Shown here one piece after another: positions 25,449 through 35,287 of a DNA stretch of 64,000 nucleotides. Within the stretch, counting starts at the first letter, position 1. The number at the start of each line of letters is the position of its first letter. The position numbers were made by a program, and so were the translations under genes. The stretch comes from Thermoleophilales bacterium (lineage in GTDB: Bacteria; Actinomycetota; Thermoleophilia; Solirubrobacterales; 70-9): contig JACJWY010000004.1 in NCBI GenBank assembly GCA_020636955.1, positions 1-64,000 of the forward strand, read 5' to 3'. The notes under the pieces were generated by a model, which worked only from the letters and a program-made list of their open reading frames with translations, did not search any database and was not told the origin of the DNA.

Positions 25449-25491
25449 TCGGTTCAATTTACGGGGAAATAGCGCCGGTAAATTGAACCGA
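25449..25491. terminator. Bidirectional terminator-like inverted repeat between aroA and the acyltransferase gene
   Basis: TCGGTTCAATTTAC (25449-25462) and its exact complement (25478-25491) flank a 15-nt loop, between two convergent genes (aroA ends 25431, the other ends 25512). The AT-rich arms give T-rich ends on both strands. Confidence 0.65.
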
Positions 25492-25511
25492 TCTCGAAAT
25501 CGAAGCGGCCC

Positions 25512-26594
25512 TCAGTCAGTTTCGCCGCGGGCGGCGAGCTCCTCGCCGACCCAGTCGTCGATCATCTGCCACTTTTCGTAGAGCCATTCGGTGCGGGCCA
25601 TTTCGCCCTCGGGGATCTCGCTTCCCTTGAAGCGCCAGAAGCGGATCTTTATGTGGCGACCAACCAGCACGCCGGCCATCACGTCGGCGACGGTGCGGAG
25701 GCCTTCGAAGCCGACATGTCCGCAGAAGACGATGTCGATTCCACCCCTGGCCTCGTCGAGAATCGCCAGCGGCCCGCCGAGACGAGGTGGAAGCAGGTGG
25801 TTGAGACGGGCCGCCATCGGCGCGATCTCCGGCTGTTTCTCGGCGATCACCTCCTGGGCCCGTTCGATCTTCTTACGAGTGGGCCGGGTGCCCTCGGGGT
25901 AGATCGCCATGATCTCGCCGGGGCTCATGTCATGGGTCAGGGCGCGGACCGCGCCGATCTCGGTCTTCGAGTCGAGCGATCCACGCTTGACAAAAACGGT
26001 CGGGATCCAGCGGCCGCCAATGTCGATCGGGGTCAGCGCCCGGATCTCCTCCTTGATCACGTAGCGGACTCCGATCCGCTGCGGGTGGCCGATGAACACA
26101 TCACCGATCAGGTTGTCGAGGATGCTGACGTGGCGCGGCATCAGAATGAACGGTCCCGGCCCTGTGTTCTCCATGCCTTCGAGTTCGAACTTCAGGCCGA
26201 AGAGGATCCGGATCGCGATCAGGTGATTGCGGGCCCACGCGATCCTCAGCACTGGTAGACCTGACGCCGCCGGCTGATCGAACCTCGGCCCCAGGCCTCC
26301 GCCGGTGGTCACGTAGATGTAGATCAGCTTCGGTAGGCCTTCATCTCGCCGAACAAAAACCACCAGACCGCCGGGATCACCCGGATGTTCACGAAGGGCC
26401 GGCGACCCTCGGCCAGAGCACGGAGGTCCATGAGGAGGCCGAGCCAGCAGCGGCGAGAGCAGGGTCAGCAGGATGAATCCGAAAATTTCCGCGCCGGCCG
26501 CCGATCAGGCGCCTCTTGATCCAGTTGGCGAGCGTACCCTGGTGGGGAAACAGTGGGCTGGCCGGCTCCGACGCGCATTCGGTCTGATCGTCAT
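25512..26594 (-). CDS. PlsC-like lysophospholipid acyltransferase (5' part frameshifted)
   Basis: Predicted 1-acylglycerol-3-phosphate acyltransferase of the PlsC/LPLAT superfamily. The clean part (25512 to about 26340) has the HX4D catalytic motif in PRHVSILDN and the substrate motif YPEGTR, plus GRWIPTVFVKRG. The upstream part is readable only by switching frames: an ATG at 26594, a hydrophobic stretch GFILLTLLSPLL (near 26430-26470), then RPFVNIRVIPAVWWFLFGEM and LIYIYVTTGG. So the true protein has an N-terminal membrane region and about 350 residues; if the indels are real, the longest frame starts at 26363. Convergent with aroA and divergent from cmk. Confidence 0.7.
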
Positions 26595-26681
26595 TCGGAC
26601 TGGACCCGATCCGCGGCCGCCGCGTGGAAGACGCCTGTCTTTTCCGGGTCGGCGGAGTTCCCGTCCTGCCCCTGCGGCCCG

Positions 26682-26687
26682 TAGGAT
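26682..26687 (+). promoter_or_regulatory. TAGGAT -10-like box upstream of cmk
   Basis: TAGGAT lies 9 nt before an ATG at 26697 that is one frame off the conserved cmk start at 26714. Given the indels nearby, ATG 26697 may be the true start. Confidence 0.35.
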
Positions 26688-26713
26688 GGGCGATCGATGA
26701 ACGGCGCACGCAC

Positions 26714-27382
26714 ATGGTGATCGCGATCGACGGTCCGGCCGGGGCCGGCAAGTCGACCGTTGCCCGCGGCCTGGCCGCGGAGCTCGGTTTCACCTATCTC
26801 GACTCCGGGGCGGTACCGCTGCGTAGCCCTCACCGCCAGGGGAGCGATCTCCGAGTCGGGAACACGGATCCGGACCGCCTCGGGCGAGGCGATTCGGCCC
26901 CGCGGAGTCGATCGAAATCGGCTTCGATGATGGCGATGTACTGATCGACGGAGTTCCGGTGAGCGACGAGATAAGAACACCGGAAGTGACCGAGGCTGCC
27001 TCCCGGGTCTCCGTCCATCCCGGAGTGCGGCAGGCGATGGTCGCCGAGCAGCGTCGCCTGATCGAAACCCGGAAACCCTATGTGGCCGAGGGCCGGCCAT
27101 CGGCACCGTGGTCGCGCCCGAAGCGCTCCGCTGAAGGCATTCGCCGCCTCCGGCCGAGACGGTTTGGGCGGAGCCGCGCGGCGCAGATCGGCCTGCCCTC
27201 TCGGAGTCAAGGACCCGCCCAGGAAGACCGCGACCGGCGGGACTCGGCAACGCGAGAGATTTGTGTCGCGGCTTTGCGCCGCCGATGATGCGGGTCAATA
27301 CCATCGACAGCAGCGGCACGAGCGCCTTTACGAGGTCCGTGGCGGAGATTGCCGCTCTCCCCCGTGACCGGGGCCCGCCTGA
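26714..27382 (+). pseudogene. cmk: Cytidylate kinase, interrupted by several frameshifts
   Basis: CMP/dCMP kinase. MVIAIDGPAGAGKSTVARGL gives the P-loop and the next residues (LAAELGFTYLDSGA) fit, then the frame breaks. Later pieces, each in a different frame, match the family in order: IEIGFDDGDVLIDG, then a long stretch ending RRLIETRKPYVAEG, IGTVVAPEA..LKAF, and a tail with SGTS..VAEIAAL. Gene order, length and every block fit an intact kinase with many small insertions and deletions in the sequence. The stop at about 27382 would overlap the der start (TGATG). Confidence 0.8.
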
Positions 27383-28760
27383 TGGAGGCTTCAGAGGGTG
27401 AGCGACGCACTCGGGTGCTGGGTCCGACCGTGCGCCGTCGTCGGCTTCCCGAACGGGCCGGCAAATCGACCCTGGTCAACCGGCTGGCGGGTGGTCGAGA
27501 TCACTATCGACCCGGAAACCAGGGGTGACGGGTGGACCGCAAGCCTGAAATCGCCTGCCGCAAATGGAATGGCCGCGAGTTCGACCTGCTTCGACACCGG
27601 CAGGATCGATCTTGACGACGAGTCGGAGATGGCCCTGGACATCAGCGCCGAGCCGCCTTTCGGCATGGGCGAAGGCGGATGTCGTGGGCTGGTGATGAAC
27701 GGTCAGGCCGGGCTGCGGACCGGGGACACGGATCTTGGCCTTGGAGCTCCTTCACCTCCGGTGCCGTTAATCGTGCGGTCAGGGTGTCGGACCGGCCCGA
27801 GGACGAATCTCTCTCCGCTTCCGAAGGCTTCACGCCCTGGGCGGGCGCGATCCGACCGCCGTGTCCGCCACTCACGGATCGGTACGGGGATCTGCTCGAC
27901 CGGTTGCCGCGCTGGGTGATCGGCCGGCGCGGGTCGAGATTATCGGTGATTCGGTGCGGGTGCGATGATCGGCCACCCAACGTCGGCAAGTCATCGCTGG
28001 TCAACCGGATTCTCGGCGACGACCGGATCGTTCCGATTGCCGGCACCCCCGGATCGAGCTGGAATCGACACCGAGATCGAGGTCGACTGGCCGCCGAGTG
28101 ACCTGGTCGACACGGCCGGACCCTGGCGTCGCTCGAAGGTCGCGGCTGGTTGACCACTACGCCCAGCTTCGTTCCGGAACGGGCGATCGCCGAAGCAACC
28201 GATGTGGCGATCATCGTCTGGGACTGCCTTCGAAGGGGTGCGCCGGCGTCCGGTGGGGGAGGTGGCGATGCGGGCCGGCCCGCCACGATGATCGTGATGA
28301 ACAAGTGGGACATCACCGAGGCCGATATCGATGACACCTGCGTCGGGGTGCCCGCCGGCTGAGGCTCCTGGGCCCATCGAGGGCGAACCCAGTGCTCGCG
28401 AAGACCGGGCGCAACGGCTCGGCTCATCGAGCCGCAATCTCACGGCCGTGGCTCTGACCGACCGGGCTGCCTCTGGTCGCATTCCGGTCCACGCCTTCCG
28501 ATCCGAATTCCTCCGGGCCGAGGTTCAGACGACGACCCCTGCCGCCGTCCTCGACGGCCCCCGGCTGGCGGCTCGCTGCTCTACGGCGAACCAGGGTCTG
28601 TTCCCCGCCACATTTCGCCGTCCGGTTTTCAACGCTCAAACGCCTGCTCGTCCTGGGCATTCCCGATCGCAACTCGAGGCTTGCGATCAGCGGGTCAAGA
28701 ACGGCGTTCCACCACCCGTCTCCGTATTACCGATCCCGGCGGGGACGTACGCGACGACCA
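27382..28760 (+). pseudogene. der: Ribosome-assembly GTPase Der (EngA), heavily frameshifted
   Basis: Der is a tandem-GTPase needed for 50S maturation. Across about 1.35 kb the whole protein can be followed only by hopping frames: GKSTLVNRLAGG (first P-loop), DLDDESEMALDIS, DGQAGLR.GDTDLGLELL, then the second G domain with IGHPNVGKSSLVNRILGDDR-like sequence near 27966-28025, VDTAG, SKVAGLVDHYAQLRSERAIA, ADVAIIVWD, TMIVMNKWDITEADIDDT and a KH-like end with ASRIPVHA and EVQTTTPA. At least a dozen indels are needed. The 3' limit is approximate. Best read as poor consensus over an essential gene. Confidence 0.75.
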
Positions 28761-28860
28761 GGCCGGGTCGGAAGGCCAAGTACGGCGACCTGCCGCCACA
28801 GAATCTGCGATCCATCGAAAGCGCGATCTCTTTCGGCAGCCCTCTGGTATCGAACCCGGA

Positions 28861-30109
28861 ATGACTCAGCTGAAGCTCGCCGAGGTGAAGCCGGACATCG
28901 ATCGACCGAAGGCGCATCCGATGCCGATCGGCGACCAGGTTACGGTGACACGGTTCTCGACGCGCCTGGTCCTCAGCGTGGCTATCGTTCCCCAAAGACC
29001 TTGCGAGACGCCGGCGAGGCAACACCGGTATGGCGGTGATTTCCGGCGAGCTCGGTCACCATCGACCAGCGCCCAGATCCGACATCACGTTCGGCTGGTC
29101 CGGCCATGAAACGGTCTGCGAAATTCCGAGACAAGGGTTGAATACGGCTATGACCCGGAAATTGTCCTGGTGCTCGTCCTCGATGGACAAGCAGTCCCCG
29201 GACATCGCCCAGTGTGCCGACGGACACCGGCATCGAGACCCGCACCGGCGGTTCCTCGATCAGTTCGACCTCGACGGGGCCGGTGACCAGGGCATGATGT
29301 TCGGCTACGCCACGAACGAAACCGAAGCTCTGATGCCGATGCCGATTCAGATCGCCCATCGCCTTTCCGAGCGGCTCTCGCTGGTCCGCAAGGACGGCAC
29401 CCTGGACTATCTGCGGCCCGACGGCAAGACCCAGGTCACGGTGCGCTACGCCGATGGCAAGCCGGTTGCGATCGAGCGGGTCCTGATCTCGACCCAGCAT
29501 GCCCCGGATATCGACAACGAGAAGACGATCCGCCCCGACCTCTGGGAGAACGTGATCCTGCCGGTCCTCTCCGAGGAATACGGTGAGCTGCTCGACGAGA
29601 GCGCGCTTTACGAGTCACTCCTGATCAACCCGACCGGTATCTTCGTGATCGGCGGTCCGGTCGGCGACGCCGGGCTCACCGGCCGCAAGATCATCGTCGA
29701 CACCTACGGTGGCGCTGCCCGCCACGGTGGCGGTGCCTTCTCCGGCAAGGATCCGTCGAAGGTCGATCGTTCGGCCGCTTACGCCGCCCGCTACGCGGCC
29801 AAGAATGTGGTCGCTTCGGGTCTGGCTGACCGCTGCGAGGTCCAGGTCGCTTACGCGATCGGCGTGGCCCGCCCGGTTTCGATCATGGCCGAGACCTACG
29901 GCACCGGAAAGAAGAGCGACTGGGAAATCAGCCAGCTGGTCGCCGACAACTTCGACCTTCGTCCCGGCGCCTTCCGCCAGTACCTCGATCTGCACCGGCC
30001 GATCTACAAGGACACCGCCGCCTACGGCCACTTCGGCCGAAGCAACGAGAACTTCACCTGGGAGCGCACCGACCGCGCTGAAGCCCTGCGCGAAGCCGCC
30101 GGTCTTTAG
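28861..30109 (+). CDS. metK: S-adenosylmethionine synthetase (5' third frameshifted)
   Basis: Makes SAM from methionine and ATP. From about 29250 to the stop the frame is clean: DLDGAGDQGMMFGYATNETE, then GGPVGDAGLTGRKIIVDTYG, the P-loop-like GGGAFSGKDPSKVDRSAAYA and ARPVSIMAETYGTGK. Upstream, fragments in different frames match the N-terminus: TEGASDADRRPG (from TEGHPDAIADQV), DTVLDA, RVACET-like, GMAVISGEL, EYGYDP and DKQSPDIAQ. The first ATG at 28861 is a guess; the longest clean frame begins at 29030. Stop at 30109 is followed by a 120-bp spacer with a small GGGTC-G-GACCC palindrome and then convergent genes. Confidence 0.85.
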
Positions 30110-30229
30110 GCCTGGCCCAGGTCGGTCACCCGCCGGCAACCCATCTCGCACTTCTGGTCCTGCTTGGTTCCGGACCCGGGTGGCGTCAGGCCCGGTTTGG
30201 AGGGCGGGTCGGACCCGGCCCGTCTGCAT

Positions 30230-30943
30230 TCAGACCGGAAAACCCGACTCGACCGTTGGCAGGGCCCACTCGGGTCCTGCCTGCCTGAGCGTTTCGAGAT
30301 CGAACAGGCCGGTGGCGACGCTGACGATGCGGATTCCGGCCTCGTGGGCGGCCGAGACATCGCGGGGCGTGTCACCGACCGCGATGAAGTCGTTCTTGGA
30401 GAGAACCCGGGGTTTGCCACCCGGGTAGCTGCCGGTGGCGCAGCTGACAATTCCCCGTTTGACCGCGTGGAGGGTGAGTTCGGTGCGGTTGGCTGAATCG
30501 GAGCCGTAACCGCCGAAGGCGAAGAAGCGGTTCAGGTCACCCCGTTCCAGCTTGATCTTCGCGGCTGGCTCGATGTTGCCGGTGGTCATGCCGAGCGGGA
30601 TGCCCTCACCGGCCAGTCGCTCCAGAGTCGCCACGATGCCCGGTTCGATCCGGTAGCCATCAGAGTTCGCGACCGCTTCCGGAAGCTCCCGGATGTAGAT
30701 CGGAGTCAATTCGTCGATGTCTTCCCGGGTCGGTTCCCGGTCGAGGACGGTCCTAAGCGCCGCGAAAGCGACGTCGTGGTCGGTCATGCCGGACTCGGTC
30801 ACCCTGGCGATGTCAACCGACTTGCCAAAAACCTCCTGGAAGGCCTTGTCCCAGGCGACAGCGCCAGCCCCGCCGGTGGTCAGCAGGGTGCCGTCGACGT
30901 CGAAGATGACCGCCCCTATCGGCGCCTCGGCCGGGGCGGTCAC
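30230..30943 (-). CDS. HAD-superfamily hydrolase (phosphoglycolate phosphatase-like)
   Basis: 237 aa from GTG 30943, which overlaps the pgi stop (GTGA). HAD motif I is FDVDGTLLTTGGAGAVAWDKAF with both aspartates; motif II TTGN (LGMTTGNIEPA), motif III lysine in the GGKPRVLSKND region, motif IV VGDTPRDVSAAHEAGI. Helical cap with LTPIYIRELPEA. The longer frame up to 31078 would run inside pgi and is not supported. The substrate is unknown; phosphoglycolate or a similar small phosphate is the family guess. Last gene of tkt-pgi-HAD. Confidence 0.85.
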   Translation of the reverse strand: MTAPAEAPIGAVIFDVDGTLLTTGGAGAVAWDKAFQEVFGKSVDIARVTESGMTDHDVAFAALRTVLDREPTREDIDELTPIYIRELPEAVANSDGYRIEPGIVATLERLAGEGIPLGMTTGNIEPAAKIKLERGDLNRFFAFGGYGSDSANRTELTLHAVKRGIVSCATGSYPGGKPRVLSKNDFIAVGDTPRDVSAAHEAGIRIVSVATGLFDLETLRQAGPEWALPTVESGFPV

Positions 30944-32571
30944 TTGCGGCCGTTTGCTTCGCGGTAACGGCGGATCAGCTCGGTCGTGGAGCTGTCGTGA
31001 TCGAGCGGCGGCGGTTCCTCTGATTCGAGCTCGGGGATGATCGCCTGGGCGAGAGCCTTGCCGAGCTCGACTCCCCACTGGTCGAAGGAATCAATGTTCC
31101 AGATCGCGCCCTGGGTGAAGACCGAATGCTCATAGAGCGCGACCAGGGAACCGAGCGTCTTCGGGGTGAGACGGTCAGCCATGATCGTCGAAGTGGGCCG
31201 GTTGCCGAGGAAGGTCTTGTGGGGGATCAGCCGCTCGTCGACGCCCTCGGCCCGAAGTTGCTCGACCGTTTTGCCGAAGGCCAGCGCCTCGGTCTGGGCA
31301 AAGACATTGGAGACCAGCAGGTCCTGATGGTTGCCGAGCGGATTCAGGGCATGGTTGAAGCCGATGAAGTCGGCCGGGATCAGTTCCGTGCCCTGATGGA
31401 CCAGCTGGTAGAAGGAATGCTGGCCGTTGGTTCCCGGCTCGCCCCAGAAGATCGCCCCGGTGCCGTAGTCAACCCTGGCGCCGTCGAGGGTCACGGACTT
31501 GCCGTTCGACTCCATGGTCAACTGCTGGAGATAGGCCGGGAAGCGGTGGAGGTACTCGCTGTAGGGGAAGACCGCGTGGGTTTCGGCTTCGAAGAAGTTT
31601 CGGTACCAGACGGTCAGCAGGCCGTGCAGGACCGGCAGGTTGGTCTCCAGGTTGGTCTCGAGGAAATGCTCGTCCATGGCGTGGAAGCCGTCGAGCATCT
31701 CGGCAAAGCGGTCCGGACCGATCGCCAGCATGGTCGAGAGGCCGATCGCCGAATCCATCGAGTAGCGGCCGCCGACCCATTCCCAGAAGCCAAACATGTT
31801 CCCGGTGTCGATCCCGAACCCGGCCACGCCCTCGGCGTTGGTCGAGACCGCGACGAAGTGTTTGGCGATCGCCGACTCATCGCCACCGAGACCGTCCAGC
31901 ACCCACTGGCGTGCGGTATGGGCATTGGTCATGGTCTCCAGCGTGGTGAAGGTCTTGGAGGAGACGATGAACAGCGTTTCAGCCGGATCGGCGTCGAGGG
32001 TCGCCTCGTAGAAGTCGGTCCCGTCCACATTCGAGACGAAGCGGAACTCGAGATCGCGGCGGGAGTAGTCCTTGAGCGCCTCATAGGCCATGACCGGGCC
32101 GAGGTCGGAGCCGCCGATCCCGATGTTGACGATCCGCCTGATTGGCTTGCCGGTCTGGCCCTTCCACTCGCCGGAGCGGACCTTCTCGGAGAAATCGGCC
32201 ATGCGGTCGAGCACCTCGTGGACCTCACGGACCACATCGACCCCGTCGACGACCAGCGATCGGCTCCGCGGCATTCGGAGCGCCACATGAAGCACGGCCC
32301 GGTCCTCGGAGACGTTGATGTGCTCGCCGCGGAACATCGCGTCCCGGCGCTCCGGCATGCGGCGGTCCCGGGCCAGGGCAGTGAGCAGGCCGATTGTCTC
32401 CCGGGTGATCCGGTTCTTTGAATAGTCGAAGTAGAGCCCGCAGGCTTCGGCGACCAGATCGGTACCGCGCGAGGGATCCTCGGCGAAGAGATCCCTCAGA
32501 TGGAGGCCACCTGTGTCGGCGCGGTGGCTCTCGAGGGTCTTGAAGGCTTCTGACTCCCGGAGCTCGCTCAC
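30940..32571 (-). CDS. pgi: Glucose-6-phosphate isomerase
   Basis: Interconverts glucose-6-phosphate and fructose-6-phosphate. 543 aa, long-form PGI. NIGIGGSDLGPVMAYEALK, FIVSSKTFTTLETMTN, the signature GEPGTNGQHSFYQLVHQGT with the conserved histidine, and EYLHRFPAYLQQLTMESNGK are all present. Read from the minus strand 3 bp after tkt, and overlapping the HAD gene by 4 bp. Confidence 0.95.
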   Translation of the reverse strand: MSELRESEAFKTLESHRADTGGLHLRDLFAEDPSRGTDLVAEACGLYFDYSKNRITRETIGLLTALARDRRMPERRDAMFRGEHINVSEDRAVLHVALRMPRSRSLVVDGVDVVREVHEVLDRMADFSEKVRSGEWKGQTGKPIRRIVNIGIGGSDLGPVMAYEALKDYSRRDLEFRFVSNVDGTDFYEATLDADPAETLFIVSSKTFTTLETMTNAHTARQWVLDGLGGDESAIAKHFVAVSTNAEGVAGFGIDTGNMFGFWEWVGGRYSMDSAIGLSTMLAIGPDRFAEMLDGFHAMDEHFLETNLETNLPVLHGLLTVWYRNFFEAETHAVFPYSEYLHRFPAYLQQLTMESNGKSVTLDGARVDYGTGAIFWGEPGTNGQHSFYQLVHQGTELIPADFIGFNHALNPLGNHQDLLVSNVFAQTEALAFGKTVEQLRAEGVDERLIPHKTFLGNRPTSTIMADRLTPKTLGSLVALYEHSVFTQGAIWNIDSFDQWGVELGKALAQAIIPELESEEPPPLDHDSSTTELIRRYREANGRK

Positions 32572-32574
32572 CGG

Positions 32575-34617
32575 TCAGCTCCCGAGCAGCTTCTTCGCGT
32601 CGTCCACGACCCGGTCGGGTGTGAAGCCGAAGTGCTTCTGGAGTACCGGGAACGGGGCGGAGGCACCGAAGGTGGTCATGCCGATCGCGATCCCTTCCTC
32701 GCCGACGTAGCGCTCCCAGCCGAAGGTCGAAGCCTGTTCGATCGAGATCCGTTTTGTAACCGAGGGCGGCAGAACCGAATCGCGGTAGGCCTGATCCTGG
32801 CTTTCGAAGATGTGCCAGGAGGGCAGCGAGACGACCCGGGCCTTGACACCCTCGATGGTCAGGGTCTCGTAGGCCTCCAGGGCGATGTGAACCTCGGAGC
32901 CGGTTGCAATCAGGATCAGTTCGGGGTCACCGTCGGAATCGGCGATCACATAACCGCCCCTGGCAAGGCCGGAAGCGTCGGCGTACTTGCTGCGGTCGAT
33001 CACCGGCACCTTCTGACGGGTCAGGACCAGGGCGGTCGGGTGATCGGTGCGCGGCATGATTACGCGCCAGGCCTCGGCGACCTCGGCCGCGTCGGCCGGG
33101 CGGATCACATCCAGGTTCGGCATCGCCCGCAGCGAGGCAAGCTGCTCGACCGGCTGATGGGTCGGACCGTCCTCGCCGAGGCCGATCGAATCGTGGGTCA
33201 GCCAGTGCACGACCGGCTGCTCCATCAGGGCCGAGAGGCGGATCGCGGGGCGGGCGTAGTCGGAGAAGATCAGGTAGGTCGACCAGACCGGGCGCAGCGA
33301 CGAAAGCGCCATGCCATTCGAAGAGGCGGCCGACTCGTGCTCGCGGACACCCAGGTGGAGCATGTGGCCGGAGCGGTTCTCCGGGTCAAACACACCGGCG
33401 ACCTCTTCCTTCAGGCCGCTGGAGGCGGAACCGGTGAGGTCGGCCGAGCCGCTGATCAGCCAGGGCACCTTCGGCGCGATCGCCTGCAGGGTCTTCTGGG
33501 CGGCCGATCGCGTTGCGACCTGTTCGCCGGCCTCGAAGCTCGGGATGTCGGCGTCCCAGTCCTCCGGGAGTTCGCCAGCGAGCATTGTGTTGACGAGCGT
33601 CTTTGTTTCGGCCGGGGCGTCGTCGAAGCGGGCATTCCAGGCGGAGGAAAGCCCGGCGCCGCGCTTGCCGACCCCTTCATTCCAGGTTTCGTAAACGCCA
33701 TCGGGAACCAGGAAGTGAGCGTCGACCGGCCAGCCGTAGGCCTCCTTGGTCAGCTTCGTTTCCTCCGCCCCGAGCGGGTTGCCGTGGACATCGGCGGTGT
33801 CGACCTTGTTCGGTGATCCGTAGCCGATGTGGCTGTGGATCAGGATGAAGGTCGGCTTTTCCTTTTCGGCCTTGAACTTGTCCAGGGCGGCGCCGATCTC
33901 GTCAAGATCGTTGGCGTCATTGACGTGGTGGACATTCCAGCCGTTGGCGACGAAGCGGGCCTCGACGTCCTCGGTGAAGGCGAGGTCGGTCGAGCCGTCG
34001 ATCGTGATTCGGTTCGAGTCGTAGATCCAGCAGAGGTTGTGAAGCTGCTGATGGCCGGCCAGCGAGGCGGCCTCCTGGGAGACGCCCTCCATCAGGTCGC
34101 CGTCACCGCAGATTGTGTAGACGTCGTAGTCGAAGAGCTCCTCGCCGTAGGCGGCACGCTTCCAGAGGCCGGCGATCGCCATGCCGACCGAGGTGGCGAC
34201 ACCCTGGCCGAGCGGGCCGGTGGTGGTCTCGATGCCGGTGGTCAGGTGCGACTCCGGGTGTCCGGGGGTAGAGGAACCGAGCTGACGGAAGTTCTCGATG
34301 TCCTCGAGGCTGACCGAGAGCTGGTCAGTAACCGTGCCGTCGTGGTCGACCTTCTTGACCCCGGCCAGATGCAGGACCGAGTAGATCAGCATCGAGGCAT
34401 GACCGGCCGAAAGTACGAACCGGTCGCGGTTCGGCCAATGCGGGTCGGCCGGGTCGAATCGGAGGTACTCCTGCCAGATCTTGTAGGCGAGCGGGGCAAG
34501 GGCCATCGCGGTGCCGGGGTGACCCGAGTTGGCCTTGTCGATCGCGTCGATCGAAAGGGTCCGGATGGTGTTGATTGCGCGGAGTTCGGGCGTCTGGGAA
34601 TCGAGGGAGTCGGTCAC
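32575..34617 (-). CDS. tkt: Transketolase
   Basis: Thiamine-diphosphate enzyme of the pentose phosphate pathway. 680 aa from GTG 34617. KANSGHPGTAMALAPLAYKI, the ThDP motif GDGDLMEGVSQEAASLAGH...LCWIYDSNRITIDG, DGPTHQPVEQLASLRAMPN and the C-terminal domain are normal. An in-frame ATG at 34626 gives three more residues, but that ATG is part of the TAGGATG box; by the leaderless rule seen elsewhere the GTG 7 nt after TAGGAT is the better start. Leads the minus-strand tkt-pgi-HAD unit. Confidence 0.94.
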   Translation of the reverse strand: MTDSLDSQTPELRAINTIRTLSIDAIDKANSGHPGTAMALAPLAYKIWQEYLRFDPADPHWPNRDRFVLSAGHASMLIYSVLHLAGVKKVDHDGTVTDQLSVSLEDIENFRQLGSSTPGHPESHLTTGIETTTGPLGQGVATSVGMAIAGLWKRAAYGEELFDYDVYTICGDGDLMEGVSQEAASLAGHQQLHNLCWIYDSNRITIDGSTDLAFTEDVEARFVANGWNVHHVNDANDLDEIGAALDKFKAEKEKPTFILIHSHIGYGSPNKVDTADVHGNPLGAEETKLTKEAYGWPVDAHFLVPDGVYETWNEGVGKRGAGLSSAWNARFDDAPAETKTLVNTMLAGELPEDWDADIPSFEAGEQVATRSAAQKTLQAIAPKVPWLISGSADLTGSASSGLKEEVAGVFDPENRSGHMLHLGVREHESAASSNGMALSSLRPVWSTYLIFSDYARPAIRLSALMEQPVVHWLTHDSIGLGEDGPTHQPVEQLASLRAMPNLDVIRPADAAEVAEAWRVIMPRTDHPTALVLTRQKVPVIDRSKYADASGLARGGYVIADSDGDPELILIATGSEVHIALEAYETLTIEGVKARVVSLPSWHIFESQDQAYRDSVLPPSVTKRISIEQASTFGWERYVGEEGIAIGMTTFGASAPFPVLQKHFGFTPDRVVDDAKKLLGS

Positions 34618-34624
34618 GGAGGCC

Positions 34625-34630
34625 ATCCTA
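34625..34630 (-). promoter_or_regulatory. TAGGAT -10-like box, leaderless start of tkt
   Basis: On the minus strand TAGGAT precedes the GTG at 34617 by 7 nt; it contains the rejected ATG at 34626. Confidence 0.45.
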
Positions 34631-34695
34631 CGAAAAATGCCCCGCAGCCAGAGAGCGCGAAAGCCGGACTTTGCGTGATTGGAAGAGCCGCAGGC

Positions 34696-35202
34696 TCAGT
34701 AGGTGCCGCTCGGCTCGCCGAGCCCGTGACTGCCACCGGAGCCGAGCGATGTTGCCCGGTCCACCTGGGTCACCACGCCCTGCGGGTCGGCCACACCGTT
34801 GAAGGTGAAGAGATTGTCTTCGTCGGTCGCGGCGGTGTCGAAGTCGACGTCCCCGACCTGGAGCATCCGCTGGAAAACCGTCTGGCTGTAGCTGACGTTC
34901 TGAACCCGCTCAAGCCGGGTCTCCTGAATATCGCGGGCGAAGATGCCGCGCTTGATGTTCAGCCGGCGGTTGGTGATCGTGTAGACGGTGGCGACCCGCT
35001 TGATGAAACCGATCAGAACCGCAATCCCCAGAGCCACCAGGACGATTATGAAGACGGTGAAGAAACCTTCGCCGAGCAGCTTCGCCACCACCGCGATGAT
35101 CAGCCCGATCAAGAGCCCCTTCAGGTAGAGCGCGAGGATCGATCGCCAGGACGGGTGGCCCTGAAAGATGATCTGTTCACCGGGACTTGGCTGGAATGAC
35201 AC
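34696..35202 (-). CDS. PH-domain (bPH2/YdbT-like) membrane protein
   Basis: 168 aa. Residues ~1-20 polar, two hydrophobic segments (about 22-45 and 47-68), then a bacterial PH domain: YTITNRRLNIKRGIFARDIQETRLERVQNVSYSQ, a typical bPH2 core (quoted region is residues ~73-106). The C-terminus is Gly/Ser-rich. Function unknown; similar proteins are associated with membrane or envelope stress, but that is only family context. GTG start with TATGCT 6 nt upstream; divergent from priA. Confidence 0.8.
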   Translation of the reverse strand: MSFQPSPGEQIIFQGHPSWRSILALYLKGLLIGLIIAVVAKLLGEGFFTVFIIVLVALGIAVLIGFIKRVATVYTITNRRLNIKRGIFARDIQETRLERVQNVSYSQTVFQRMLQVGDVDFDTAATDEDNLFTFNGVADPQGVVTQVDRATSLGSGGSHGLGEPSGTY

Positions 35203-35208
35203 GGCGCG

Positions 35209-35214
35209 AGCATA
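35209..35214 (-). promoter_or_regulatory. TATGCT -10-like box, leaderless start of the PH-domain gene
   Basis: On the minus strand TATGCT stands 6 nt before the GTG at 35202. Confidence 0.45.
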
Positions 35215-35275
35215 TTCGACCCGGCCCGTTTCGTGTGCGGGTCGATCCCGGCCGGCGCCCGTCCGTCCTTCGCCG

Positions 35276-35281
35276 TACCCT
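35276..35281 (+). promoter_or_regulatory. TACCCT -10-like box, leaderless start of priA
   Basis: TACCCT is 6 nt before the priA GTG at 35288, supporting that start over the longer upstream frame. Confidence 0.45.
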
Positions 35282-35287
35282 CAACCG

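Noticed and set aside
26340..29280. Integrated mobile element or horizontally acquired pseudogene block
   Set aside because: No transposase, integrase, terminal repeats or composition shift; the fragments are in-order housekeeping genes (cmk, der, metK).
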